This document shows, in pieces, positions 53,357 to 62,899 of a stretch of 64,000 nucleotides of DNA (the first letter of the stretch is position 1; each line of letters opens with the position of its first letter). The DNA is taken from the NCBI GenBank assembly GCA_013141115.1, contig JABFRP010000002.1, positions 2,654,647 through 2,718,646 on the forward strand, given 5' to 3'. The notes under the pieces were generated by a model. The model was not told where the DNA came from and did not search any database. It saw only the letters and a program-made list of their open reading frames with translations. This DNA comes from Ferruginibacter sp. Lineage in GTDB: Bacteria > Bacteroidota > Bacteroidia > Chitinophagales > Chitinophagaceae. The position numbers and the translations under genes were made by a program.

Positions 53357-54100
53357 TTACTCCCGATTTCTAAGCCAGTCGATAGGCTTAAAAGGAGTTT
53401 GCCTTTTTTCTGGAGATAAACTAAGAAGGTACTTGTAAATTTTATCCGGTAAGAAAATTAAGAATGCCGGGTAATTATCCATTAAAAATATTCTTTCAAC
53501 AGAGCTGATCTTTAATAACTCCTGATTAATAATTTCAGCAAATTCAAATATAAATTGATCACCGTAATTTTCATCCTCATAATTTATATGCAGTGAGTAT
53601 TCGGATTTGTTGATTTTAATTTCTTGTTGAGCATTAGTTTGTTCTTTGTCTGAATAAACTAAATTTTCTATTTTAATATTTAATCCTAATTGCTTTGCAA
53701 AATTATAAAATTCGGTATTGTCTGTCTGCTTGTTTGCATTATATCCCGACTGAGAGTCTATAATTCCTTTACTATCTATTAGAGGCCTGCCAGATTCGGC
53801 GTCTTCATCAATTATGAAACTTCTTTTATCAAGGCTGAAAGTAAATTGATTCCAAAGGGCATCAATTATTTTTAATCTACTTCCACATTTGATAATTATT
53901 TTTTTTAACTCCTTTTTCTCTTTTAAATTATGGTATTGGAAATAGTTTAAATTTTCTAATTTACCAATGAAGATTTTAGTTTTTACTCCTGCCCAATATT
54001 TCTTTATTTTAAATAAGATTGTTCCTGTATGACCAAGTATTGTGGAAGAGATTATTAAACTAATGAATAAACCTAATAATATTGCTTGTAGCATAGTCAT
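53357..54100 (-). CDS. AT-rich orphan protein with an N-terminal membrane anchor
   Basis: About 247 residues from the ATG at 54100 (MTMLQAILLGLFISLIISSTILG, a membrane segment). The rest is charged and probably cytoplasmic, with KKELKKIIIKCGSRLKIIDALWNQF and INQELLKISSVERIFLMDNYPAFLIFLPDKIYKYLLSL. I do not recognise a family. It is richer in A+T than its neighbours and bracketed by two diverged copies of a repeat, both features of acquired DNA. A TTG 8 codons earlier is an alternative start. Confidence 0.6.
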   Translation of the reverse strand: MTMLQAILLGLFISLIISSTILGHTGTILFKIKKYWAGVKTKIFIGKLENLNYFQYHNLKEKKELKKIIIKCGSRLKIIDALWNQFTFSLDKRSFIIDEDAESGRPLIDSKGIIDSQSGYNANKQTDNTEFYNFAKQLGLNIKIENLVYSDKEQTNAQQEIKINKSEYSLHINYEDENYGDQFIFEFAEIINQELLKISSVERIFLMDNYPAFLIFLPDKIYKYLLSLSPEKRQTPFKPIDWLRNRE

Positions 54101-54220
54101 TGTGAAATAGATGGCCACTGTCAATTGCTGAAACTATTGATAGTGGTATTTTACTTATGTATTAAAAATAAATGATTAAGTTGTATACCGGAAATTATTC
54201 TAGCATATTCTAATCTGCGC

Positions 54221-54305
54221 TTAGATAAAAAGTTCAATAAAGTTATATAGCTGAAGAGTGCCCTTCGTTCCTCAGGATAAACTCTGCCACGGCAGTTTAA
54301 TAATA
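54221..54305. repeat. Dispersed repeat, copy C, and flanking repeat of the orphan gene
   Basis: The first part (AGATAAAAAGTTCAATAAA through CTGAAGAG) parallels 53220-53262. The second, in reverse, contains the 23-bp core at 54262-54284 shared with copies A and B, plus a TGCC-gt-GGCA mini-hairpin. Confidence 0.65.
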
Positions 54306-54329
54306 TTACCACAGCTTGTCACAAAATAA

Positions 54330-54359
54330 AAAGCCGTCCGCTAGCTAGCGGACGGCTTT
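54330..54359 (-). terminator. Rho-independent terminator of rhlE
   Basis: A 30-bp perfect palindrome (arms AAAGCCGTCCGCTAG) ends in T5 on the minus strand, 21 bp beyond the rhlE stop. Confidence 0.92.
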
Positions 54360-54379
54360 ACTATTAAATTATAAAGTAG

Positions 54380-55648
54380 TTATTTTCTTTCTCCTCTTCC
54401 GCCACCAAAACTTCTCCTCCCATTTCTATCCTGGGTATTATTATGACTATTACCACCACGACTTTTAAAATTAGGCCGCTGGTGTGGTTTTGCTGCCGGT
54501 GCAGATGGTTGTGCAGTAGGAGATAACGGGTAAGGATGGCCCGTAAACTGCGGTATGGTTTTACCTATCAGTTTTTGAATATCTCTTAATTCTGTTTTTT
54601 CATCTGCATCGCAAAAAGATAAAGCAATACCGGTGTTGCCAGCTCTTCCTGTACGGCCAATGCGGTGTACATAAGTTTCGGGCACTTCGGGCAGTTCAAA
54701 ATTAATAACGTGGGTAAGGTCGTCAATGTCTATGCCTCTTGCAGCAATATCTGTTGCTACCAGCACACGCAGTTTACCATTTTTAAAATTGCTTAAAGCA
54801 TTCTGCCGGGCATTTTGCGATTTGTTGCCGTGTATGGCAGCAGCAGTAATATCTTCGTTGTGCAATACTTTTACCACTTTATCTGCACCATGTTTGGTAC
54901 GGGTAAATACTAATGCGGTTACTAATGCAGGGTCTTTTAATAAATGGATCAGCAATTTATTTTTATCCTGTTTAGCCACATAAAATAATCCTTGCTCAAT
55001 AGCATCCACTGTTGATGATACGGGAGTAACTTCTACTTTAGCAGGATTGGTTAACAATACATTGGCCAGCTTTTGTATTTCGGGCGGCATGGTAGCCGAG
55101 AAAAAAAGTGTTTGCCTTTTTTCGGGCAGGCGCACTATTACTTTTTTTACGTCGTGTATAAAGCCCATGTCTAACATGCGGTCGGCTTCATCTAAAACAA
55201 AAATTTGTAAGTGACGGAGATTGATAAATCCCTGGCTCATCAGATCCAGTAATCTGCCGGGTGTTGCAATTAAAACATCTACGCCTTTTTTTAAGGCATT
55301 GGTTTGATGCAATTGCGATACACCACCAAATATTACGGTGTGGGTGATGTTGGTGTTTTGTCCGTACGCTGCAAAGCTTTCATCTATTTGTATAGCTAAC
55401 TCTCTTGTGGGGGTTAATACCAATACTTTAATGCCGGGCACATGTTGTTTTTGCTGATACAGCAATTGTAAAATAGGTATGGCAAATGCGGCAGTTTTAC
55501 CGGTGCCGGTTTGTGCACAACCCAATAAATCTTGTTGCTTTAGCAAAATAGGTATTGCCTGCTGCTGAATGGGCGTGGGTTGGGTATAACCCTGTTGGGC
55601 TAATGCTTTTAGTATGGGTTCAATTAACCCTAAACTGTTAAAATCCAT
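54380..55648 (-). CDS. rhlE: DEAD-box RNA helicase, RhlE-like
   Basis: The 422 residues carry all helicase motifs: Q motif (YTQPTPIQQQAIP), AQTGTGKTAAFAIP, PTRELAIQI, VLDEADRMLDMGF, SAT, ATDIAARGIDIDDLTHVINFELP and HRIGRTGRAG. A C-terminal basic Gly/Arg/Asn-rich tail (about residues 375-422) probably binds RNA. It unwinds short RNA duplexes in ribosome assembly or mRNA decay and often helps growth in the cold. It is divergent from the ABC gene. Confidence 0.93.
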   Translation of the reverse strand: MDFNSLGLIEPILKALAQQGYTQPTPIQQQAIPILLKQQDLLGCAQTGTGKTAAFAIPILQLLYQQKQHVPGIKVLVLTPTRELAIQIDESFAAYGQNTNITHTVIFGGVSQLHQTNALKKGVDVLIATPGRLLDLMSQGFINLRHLQIFVLDEADRMLDMGFIHDVKKVIVRLPEKRQTLFFSATMPPEIQKLANVLLTNPAKVEVTPVSSTVDAIEQGLFYVAKQDKNKLLIHLLKDPALVTALVFTRTKHGADKVVKVLHNEDITAAAIHGNKSQNARQNALSNFKNGKLRVLVATDIAARGIDIDDLTHVINFELPEVPETYVHRIGRTGRAGNTGIALSFCDADEKTELRDIQKLIGKTIPQFTGHPYPLSPTAQPSAPAAKPHQRPNFKSRGGNSHNNTQDRNGRRSFGGGRGERK

Positions 55649-55810
55649 TATTAATGGTTTATGATGTATGGCTGAAAGGACGTTGTATTTTCTGAGATCA
55701 GCGAAGAAAATTTGTTTGTACCACCGGCTTACAACCTGCCGTAATTATAATGTGGAGAACTGCGAAGATAGGGTTTTGAAATTTAATGGGTGTTTGCACA
55801 TTGTTATAGT

Positions 55811-55843
55811 AGGGTTGCCAACCTTAAAAAGGTTGGCAACCCT
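55811..55843. repeat. Perfect 13-bp hairpin GGTTGCCAACC/GGTTGGCAACC
   Basis: Arms 55811-55823 and 55831-55843 around a TTAAAAA loop. It lies between divergent genes, so it is not a terminator of either. It resembles palindromic repeats scattered in Bacteroidota genomes, though no second copy is in this window. Confidence 0.7.
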
Positions 55844-55911
55844 TATTAAATTGCAACGGCTAAATAAAATAGAATAAAGTAATTTGCTGTACAGAAATAT
55901 TTACTGTTTAC

Positions 55912-57163
55912 ATGAATAAAATACAACATTGTGCCATAGATATTGCTGCCGATTGTAATTACGATTGGGTAATGGAAAATTTACTGAATGGTAGTTTATT
56001 AAAAGCATTTATCAATTTGCCCGTTGCCGCAGGTGCATTATATTCTCACATTACTATTAACACAATGATAGCAGAAGAATTGATTCATGAAAGGGTTGAA
56101 ATAATTACGGCAACCAATACCGGGCTTCAGTCGATGAGTAGTGGCGAGCAGAAGAAAGCATTGCTGCAATACCTCATCAGCAAACAACCAGGTTTTATTG
56201 TTATAGATAATGTGCTGGATAATTTAGATGTTGCTGCACAAAAAAATATTTTATCTTCTTTACAAAAAATAGCCACACACACTTTAATAGTACAAATTAT
56301 CAATCGTAAAAAAGATATACTTCCTTTTATTGAAAAAGTAATGCTGATAAAAAAATAATGCAGTTAGTAAAGAAGAAAGTATTGCAGATTATTTAATAGA
56401 AAAAAAAGGGGTTAATAAAGATCATTTTCCGGAAACTATTCCACCTGCTTTAAACAGTTATACAATTCCCGCTGGTGCGTTGGTACAATTAAATGAAGTA
56501 TCGGTAAGTTATGATGGCAGGCCTATACTAAATAAAATAAACTGGGCTATAAACCCCGGAGAATTTTGGCAATTGGCCGGCCCCAATGGCAGCGGCAAAA
56601 GCACCATACTTAGTTTAATCACCGGTGATAATCCCAAAGGTTACGGGCAAAACCTTATTTTATTTGGCATCAAAAAAGGTAGTGGCGAGGCGGTGTGGGA
56701 TATCAAACAAAATATTGGTTATCTAACTCCCAACATGGTACAGTTTTTTCCACGTTTAGATTCTGTAGAAAAAATGGTACTCTCCGGTTTTTTTGATTCC
56801 ATTGGTTTGTATTGTGTACCCAACGAAACGCAGGTAAAAACTGCTGATAGCTGGCTACAGGTTATTGGTTTGTATGAAGAACGAAATAAACCATTTTGTT
56901 TTTTGCCATTAGGCAAACAACGTATAGTACTGGTGGCAAGGGCTATGGTAAAGCACCCGCCGCTATTAATTTTAGATGAGCCCACATCCGGCCTTGATGA
57001 TACCGGCATAGCCATATTTACCGCACTGATTAATAAGATAGCTGCCGAAAGTAACACGGCAATTTTGTATGTATCGCACCGGCCCGAGCAGGGGCTTACT
57101 CCTCAATATGTTTATGAATTGCAGCCTGGGGCCAATGGCTCCACAGGCAGCATTAAAAAATAG
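55912..57163 (+). pseudogene. Two-ATPase ABC protein (ModF-like), frameshifted
   Basis: The first frame (148 codons) has a degenerate ATPase without Walker A but with signature LQSMSSGEQKK and Walker B FIVIDNVLDNLD, stopping at 56358. One extra A in the A-run 56349-56355 would join it, via NNAVSKEESIADYLIEKKGVNKDHF, to the second ATPase. That one has NGSGKSTILSL (Walker A), LPLGKQRIVLVARAM in place of a canonical LSGGQ signature, and LLILDEPTSGLDD. The layout resembles ModF, a soluble protein with two ABC domains. The first ATPase is shorter than usual and lacks its N-terminal part even after repair. No permease is nearby. Confidence 0.7.
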
Positions 57164-57257
57164 CTTGGCAAAAAATCTCAAATCATAGATGAGCCTGATA
57201 TTAATCATGGTTAAAAGGCAGGCTACGTTATACTTTTAAGTACAAAATCTTACTACA

Positions 57258-58082
57258 ATGAAAAAGATAATTGCACCAGTCGATTTTTCTGATACTGCCG
57301 CCAATGCCGCCATATTTGCCGGTAACCTGGCTGAGTTTTATGGGGCAGAATTGTGGTTGTACCATAGTTACGAAGTAGTAGTTCCTGTTACTGAGTATGG
57401 TTATTCTTATGTAAGCATAACAGAAATGCAACAGGCTGCCGAACATGAACTGGCTGAATTTAAAAATAGGGTGCAAAATGCATTGCGCCGTACTATCACC
57501 ATTCAAATTAAAGCAGAGAATGCTACGCTAGTTGATGGCTTAAGTGCATTGTGTGATGAGTTGGATCCGGCATTGGTGGTAATGGGTTTGTCAGGCAAAA
57601 ATGCTTTAACCAGGTTGGTAGTAGGTAGTAATACTATCAGAACTATTCATAACCTTGATTATCCAGTATTAGTAGTACCACCTAAAGCAACATTTATACC
57701 TATACGGAAAATTGGTTTTGCATGTGATTATAAAAAAGTAATTGAAACCACACCAGTGCATTTACTAAAAAAAATTATGCATGATTTTAATGCAGAATTA
57801 CACGTGCTGAATGTAGAGTATATCAAGGGTACGGCCCCTGCAACAAAAGTAGAAGAGAGCATGTATATTACCGAACTGTTGCATGAGTTAAAACCCACTT
57901 ATCAAACAATTTTATCAGCAGATATTACCAATGGCATTAACTGGTTTGCCGATAAAGAAAAAATTGATCTGATGGTGGTAATACCCAAGAAGCATCACCT
58001 GGTAGAAAAGATGTTTAGCAGGAGCCAGACCAAAGAATTATTATACCATACACATGTACCGGTATTGTGCATAAGAGAGTAA
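57258..58082 (+). CDS. Tandem universal stress protein
   Basis: The 274 residues contain two UspA-like domains. The first is complete (KKIIAPVDFSDTAANAA, and the nucleotide-binding GLSGKNALTRLVVGSNT with the G-x2-G-x9-GS spacing), the second (RKIGFACDYKK...) has a degenerate binding site (VEKMFSRSQTKELLYHTHVPVLCI). Family members bind ATP or other ligands and act in stress response. It follows the ABC gene by 94 nt and is terminated at 58141. Confidence 0.88.
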   Translation: MKKIIAPVDFSDTAANAAIFAGNLAEFYGAELWLYHSYEVVVPVTEYGYSYVSITEMQQAAEHELAEFKNRVQNALRRTITIQIKAENATLVDGLSALCDELDPALVVMGLSGKNALTRLVVGSNTIRTIHNLDYPVLVVPPKATFIPIRKIGFACDYKKVIETTPVHLLKKIMHDFNAELHVLNVEYIKGTAPATKVEESMYITELLHELKPTYQTILSADITNGINWFADKEKIDLMVVIPKKHHLVEKMFSRSQTKELLYHTHVPVLCIRE

Positions 58083-58140
58083 AGCTTTTAAGATATTTAA
58101 ATTTTGATGTTTTAGTTTATGTTTTGATTGCTTACTATAA

Positions 58141-58178
58141 AAGAGCCGCCTCAGAATTTTGAGGCGGCTCTTCTTTTT
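58141..58178. terminator. Bidirectional terminator
   Basis: 13-bp perfect arms (AAGAGCCGCCTCA and complement), 6-nt loop, T-rich tail on the plus strand and A-rich entry on the other, between the convergent UspA and T9SS genes. Confidence 0.92.
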
Positions 58179-58194
58179 GTTACTTAAAATGCAG

Positions 58195-61100
58195 TTATTT
58201 TTTTACCACTTTTTCGCTGTACAATAATTTACCAGCGGCATCTGTAATTTTTACTACATACATGCCTTTAGATAATTTTTGCAGATCGAGTGTTGTAAAC
58301 ATATCATTAAGCTGCTGAGTATATATCAACCTGCCGCTTAGATCATACAATTTCAAATCTCTTCTGCTGTTATCTCCTACAAGATAAACGCTTAATTTGT
58401 CCGCAACCGGGTTGGGAAACAGCTTTACACGAATATCGTTTTGGGTAACTGGTAACTCCTGTGTGCTTGCAGTACCTAACTGTACCCTTAAAGTATAACA
58501 GGTGGTTGCATTATTGGCGCCACTATACCCATACACATGCACATAGTAAGTGCCTGCAGTATAAGTTCTGGTAATGGTTTCGCTGGTGGTACTTCCATTT
58601 TGAGAAATGGCTAACTGTGTTGTGCCATTGCTGCTGTATAATTTTACATCATAATCTGCCGGCAATGTTGTTAAGGTAATGGTAGCAGTACCACCTGTGG
58701 TTATTACAAATTTATAATAGTCGTTATCGCCGGTTGGGCTAATTAAACCTTTTACATCAGTATTAAAAGGTACAACGGCTGCGCCTGCTGCGGTTCCGTT
58801 TGTACTTACATCTAACGGGCCGGGGCAGGTTGTTACCGCAGTAGTGGTAAACTGTGCAGTTGCATTGGCACCGGTGCCGGCAGCACAATTGGTTCTAACT
58901 CTCCAATCGTACAAAGTACCAGATGCAAGGCCGCTTATAGGTTGCGATGTTGCAGTTGTAGTGGCAACATTTAACCAGGTGGCTGAAGATGCAGCTTTAT
59001 AATCTACAATATAACTGGTGGCACCACTTACTGTTGCCCAGCTAACGGTTGCGCTTGTAGTTGTAATGGAAGATGATGTTAAGCCTGTTGGTATATTACA
59101 AGTTACAGGAGAAGCACTGGTAAATTGTGCCTGTGCATAAGCGCCTGTAGCGCCGGTGCAATTGGCCCTTACCCTGTAATCGTACAAACTGCTTTGTGTT
59201 AAACCACTTAAAGCAACCGAAAGGCTTGTGGTTGCTGTAGCTGCATTGGTCCATGTGCCTGATGAATTTAATTTATAATCCACATCATAATTTAAAGCAC
59301 CGCTCAACGTTGCCCAGCTAACCGTAGCTGTTGTTGTGGTAATAGCAGAAGCCGCTAAACCGGTAACAGTACCGCAAGATGGCGCTGCACCAATAGTGGT
59401 GGTAAATAATCCCCTGCCATGTGTTGCTGCTGAAAGCAAACCATCACTTGCACGGTATTGCAACATATCCACACGTACATTAGGAAAACCAGTTTCCGGA
59501 TCCCAAACTGTAGATGCTCCATTAATTAGAGATGTTTGCCAGATACCTGTTTCTGTGGCTATTATTGCTTTGGTATTATCACCGGGATAAAACATGGCCC
59601 AACGTACCGGCATATCGGGTAAATTGCCGTCGATAGCCGTCCATGTAGTACCGCCATTGCTGGTTACCCACACATTATTTACGCCGTAATTAGAATACAC
59701 CACTATAATATTTTGTTCAGTGGTACCTAATTCAATGCAGGAAATATTGGCACTTGCTGTGGTCATTCCTGTACCAATAATACTGGTAAAAGCAGGCGTG
59801 GCATTGGCCGCAGTTGCTTTTATTAAAGAAGGTGTAATACCACTACCACCTCCGCCAAAAAATACCGTGTGGTTGGTATACGGCGATACTTTTACAGCCG
59901 ATACTTTACCTGAGCTTAAACCACTCATAGTAACAGAAGTAAAAGTGCTGCCGGTTTGCGGATTGCTCCATCTTACAAATGCATTGGCAACACCGCTGGC
60001 ATACATAATATTATTTACATCATCATAATCTGTTGGATTAATAAAGCGGCCTGCTGATGAAGAGTAATTAACTGACGTCCATGTGGAGCCGCTGTTAGTA
60101 CTTCTTCTGTATTGATTATACACATAAGAACCCCATTGGTATTGTCCTTGGTTTTGATCGATATGTACAAATGCACCATCGCCACCGGTAACCTCTACTG
60201 AAGCACCAATAGTAGCATTATTCATTTGATGCACACCATTATCCTGTGCACCTGCTAAAAAGTAATTGGTAGATGTGGGGTGGTTAGCTACTGCATAAAA
60301 TTGTTTGATGCGTAAGCCCTGATTTCTATCGGTGATAGTAGTGCCTCCATTTGCAGAATAATGCACACCGCCATCGCAACCAATTAATACCTGGTTGTTG
60401 CTGCGCCAGGTAATTATTTGCTGATCGGCATGAACGTATTGCCCGGTTGTACCCACCCACTCACTAATTTTTGTCCAGCTGGTTCCCCCATTAGTGGTTT
60501 TGTAACAATCCAAACTGCCCACAATTACATTGTTGGCATTAGCAGGGTCAACTGCAACAGCCATACAATACCATGCTTGCCCGCTGGTAAATGCTGGAGT
60601 AGTACCGGTGGCCGCCCAGTTGGCACCACCATTGGTAGATTTATAAATAGTGGTTACTTCAAATGCCGAAGTAGAGGGTAATGCATAAAGTGTATTACCA
60701 TTACTTGCTAAATCCACATTGTACTGTGTTGGAAAAGTTGTTGCCGGACTGGTCCAGGTGGTTGAACTTACAGTTGCCGGATTATCGGTATATCGGTAAC
60801 CAGAACTTGCAGTTGCAGTATTATAATAGCCACAGGTAATATGCAATCTTCCGGTGCTGCTCAATTCAATATCTGGTACTCTTGGGTCTAAACCAGTTGG
60901 TGTTATATTCGTCCAGGTACTGGTAGCTTTTGTAAATCTTTGTATGCCCGATGTGTTGGAAATAGAGTTACAACCCACATATAAATTACCACTGGCATCG
61001 CAAACCAGTTTACTTACATTCCAAAAATTTGCCGAACCTGCCATTACTGCCCAGGTAACACCATGGTCGGTACTTCTCCAAATGCCGGCACCTCTTACTG

Positions 61101-61644
61101 CATCGGCATTAATAGCTTTTTCGCCAGTGCCAAAGTACATGATGTTTACATCCGTAGGATCCTGGCAAATACTTGCAATAGCAAGGTTGCCAAAAAAATC
61201 GTTGATCGGCGTCCATGTTGCAGGATTAAGAGTGATATCATTGGTTTTCCATAATCCACCATCAATACCACCTACCCAAACGGTTTTGCCGGTGGCATCG
61301 CCCAAATCTTCCCAAATGGCTCTTACCCTGCCCGATGTTTTACCGTTGCCCGGGCGGGTATTACCATTACTGGCACCCACAGCATCGCTGTTAGGGCCAC
61401 GTTCTACCCACGAGAATAAGGAAGCAGCATTATTTTGTTTAATTCTTTGCGCCCTTGTTTTGTAGGCATCGGTTAATCTGCTTTGCGGAACATAGCCCAG
61501 GTTGGGGTCCTTGGTCATATCAATTTCGTGTTGCAGTCTTCTGGAAATACCTGCCTGATTTTCTGTAACCTGTTCTACCTGTGCAACCGCAGTTGCAGTA
61601 AATACGCTGAGTAAAACAGAAAAAATAATTTTTGTCTTAAGCAT
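58195..61644 (-). CDS. T9SS-secreted propeller protein with FN3 and PPC domains
   Basis: 1149 residues. After a signal peptide (TAVAQ) a sortilin/VPS10-like ten-bladed or BNR propeller spans about residues 50-745, with STDHGVTW, STNGGANW, TTNGGTSW, SANGGTT, STNSGSTW and TSNGGTTW Asp-boxes. Two fibronectin type III domains (about 751-840 and 849-935) share TATVSWATxSGAxxYxVDYK. A pre-peptidase C-terminal (PPC) domain follows (about 955-1045, DNDYYKFVITTGG), and the sorting domain starts at VKLFPNPVADKLSVYL (about 1073). Likely a surface glycan- or protein-binding factor; no catalytic residues for a sialidase seen. Confidence 0.9.
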   Translation of the reverse strand: MLKTKIIFSVLLSVFTATAVAQVEQVTENQAGISRRLQHEIDMTKDPNLGYVPQSRLTDAYKTRAQRIKQNNAASLFSWVERGPNSDAVGASNGNTRPGNGKTSGRVRAIWEDLGDATGKTVWVGGIDGGLWKTNDITLNPATWTPINDFFGNLAIASICQDPTDVNIMYFGTGEKAINADAVRGAGIWRSTDHGVTWAVMAGSANFWNVSKLVCDASGNLYVGCNSISNTSGIQRFTKATSTWTNITPTGLDPRVPDIELSSTGRLHITCGYYNTATASSGYRYTDNPATVSSTTWTSPATTFPTQYNVDLASNGNTLYALPSTSAFEVTTIYKSTNGGANWAATGTTPAFTSGQAWYCMAVAVDPANANNVIVGSLDCYKTTNGGTSWTKISEWVGTTGQYVHADQQIITWRSNNQVLIGCDGGVHYSANGGTTITDRNQGLRIKQFYAVANHPTSTNYFLAGAQDNGVHQMNNATIGASVEVTGGDGAFVHIDQNQGQYQWGSYVYNQYRRSTNSGSTWTSVNYSSSAGRFINPTDYDDVNNIMYASGVANAFVRWSNPQTGSTFTSVTMSGLSSGKVSAVKVSPYTNHTVFFGGGGSGITPSLIKATAANATPAFTSIIGTGMTTASANISCIELGTTEQNIIVVYSNYGVNNVWVTSNGGTTWTAIDGNLPDMPVRWAMFYPGDNTKAIIATETGIWQTSLINGASTVWDPETGFPNVRVDMLQYRASDGLLSAATHGRGLFTTTIGAAPSCGTVTGLAASAITTTTATVSWATLSGALNYDVDYKLNSSGTWTNAATATTSLSVALSGLTQSSLYDYRVRANCTGATGAYAQAQFTSASPVTCNIPTGLTSSSITTTSATVSWATVSGATSYIVDYKAASSATWLNVATTTATSQPISGLASGTLYDWRVRTNCAAGTGANATAQFTTTAVTTCPGPLDVSTNGTAAGAAVVPFNTDVKGLISPTGDNDYYKFVITTGGTATITLTTLPADYDVKLYSSNGTTQLAISQNGSTTSETITRTYTAGTYYVHVYGYSGANNATTCYTLRVQLGTASTQELPVTQNDIRVKLFPNPVADKLSVYLVGDNSRRDLKLYDLSGRLIYTQQLNDMFTTLDLQKLSKGMYVVKITDAAGKLLYSEKVVKK

Positions 61645-62136
61645 AATTGTTTGTTTTAGTTAATGGTTAAACCAAATATAATTTTTTTATTCTCTGTTAA
61701 AAAGAAATAATACGTAGTAGATTAACGATGTGGATAAGTTAGGCTGGGTAATACTTTGCCGCAAATGAAAAACTTTAAAATTGTTCATAAGTTAAGCCAG
61801 CAAGCTGTTTAAAATAGGGCAGGGTATAAAAAAAATCCCACAGCAAAAAAGCCGTGGGACATAGATAAGGCTGTGGTTAATGGATATAAAGCGCACTGCC
61901 CGATCCATGAAAACTATGTGAAGTGATTTAAGTTTTATTTTAAATTAATGGGGGCTGGATGAAAATCCTGCCCCGTTTAAAATCCAATATCCTATGAAAA
62001 ACCAATGCGAAAGTAATACTTGTAAATACCTGTTTAAGGCAAAGTAGGTGAATGGTAGCTTTGCGTAGATGAATTGTCATTTTAAGTAGACAAAGGATGC
62101 TGCACAATTTAAAAAGGGTTATTTTTAGTCCTGATT
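61645..62136. other. 492-bp intergenic region between divergent genes
   Basis: Holds a terminator-like hairpin oriented leftward at 61828-61859 but no recognised gene. The stretch 61900-62110 has no usable reading frame. Confidence 0.5.
61828..61859 (-). terminator. Orphan leftward terminator-like hairpin
   Basis: On the minus strand TCCCACGGC pairs with GCTGTGGGA (one mismatch) over T6, followed directly by T8. No leftward gene ends here, so it may end a short untranslated transcript. Confidence 0.5.
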
Positions 62137-62880
62137 ATGCCTTATCCACTTACTTATATACTTGCTGATGATGATGAATTGTACAGGGAATATACCCTGC
62201 AACAACTGCATCTTATTACCGGATTACAATGCCTGTGTGTTTGTGAAAATGCAATTGCTACAAGGGAGCAATTGCAACATCATCAACCTGACTTATTAAT
62301 ATTGGATGTAGAAATGCCTGGCCTTACCGGCATTCAGCTGGCAAAAAGTATCAGGCAATTGCCATTTACCATCTTCATCACTTCTCACCCAACTTATGCA
62401 GCAGATGCTTTTGATCTGGATGCAGTGGATTACCTGGTAAAGCCGGTACAGCCCGAAAGATTACTTCGAGCTATTGATAAAGTAAGAGTGCTGGCCGATA
62501 TAAAAGCAACCACATCTGCAGCCGAAGCCTTTCAGCAAAAAGATGATACCTCTTTTTTTATAAAAGATAAAAATGCTTTTTTTAAAATTAATTATGCTGA
62601 TGTTTTATATGCAGAATCGCTGGGAGATTTTGTAAATATCTTTTTGCAAAACGGGGACAAAAAGATTGCATTGGTAAGTATGAAAAATCTGGAGCAACAA
62701 CTGCCACACCATTTATTTATTCGCATCAGCCGCACCCATTTAATTAACATACAAAAAGTAACCGCTGTAGATACCGATGCAGTGCATGTTGAAAAAATAC
62801 AATTGCTCATTGGTAAAACTTATGCAGATGCAGTGTTAAATGCCATTATAGGTAACCAGGCCATTAAACGTTTTATTTAA
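62137..62880 (+). CDS. LytTR family response regulator
   Basis: The 247 residues comprise a receiver domain (TYILADDDELYREYTLQQL; phosphoacceptor Asp in LLILDVEMPGLTGIQLAKS; DYLVKPVQPERLL) and a C-terminal LytTR domain (LYAESLGDFVNIFLQNGDKK, FIRISRTHLINIQKVTAVDTD). It is 19 nt before a TPR-kinase-like gene. The kinase partner order is reversed relative to the 41-kb pair. Confidence 0.92.
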   Translation: MPYPLTYILADDDELYREYTLQQLHLITGLQCLCVCENAIATREQLQHHQPDLLILDVEMPGLTGIQLAKSIRQLPFTIFITSHPTYAADAFDLDAVDYLVKPVQPERLLRAIDKVRVLADIKATTSAAEAFQQKDDTSFFIKDKNAFFKINYADVLYAESLGDFVNIFLQNGDKKIALVSMKNLEQQLPHHLFIRISRTHLINIQKVTAVDTDAVHVEKIQLLIGKTYADAVLNAIIGNQAIKRFI

Positions 62881-62899
62881 TTTTTTTTCTTTTATAACG

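Noticed and set aside
55668..55877. 69-codon rightward frame overlapping the repeat hairpin upstream of the ABC gene
   Set aside because: It includes the palindromic repeat itself and has no supporting motif.
60854..61465. Long rightward open frame within the T9SS propeller gene
   Set aside because: It is antisense to a clear domain-bearing protein and has no recognisable motif; low-complexity repeats in the real gene keep it open.
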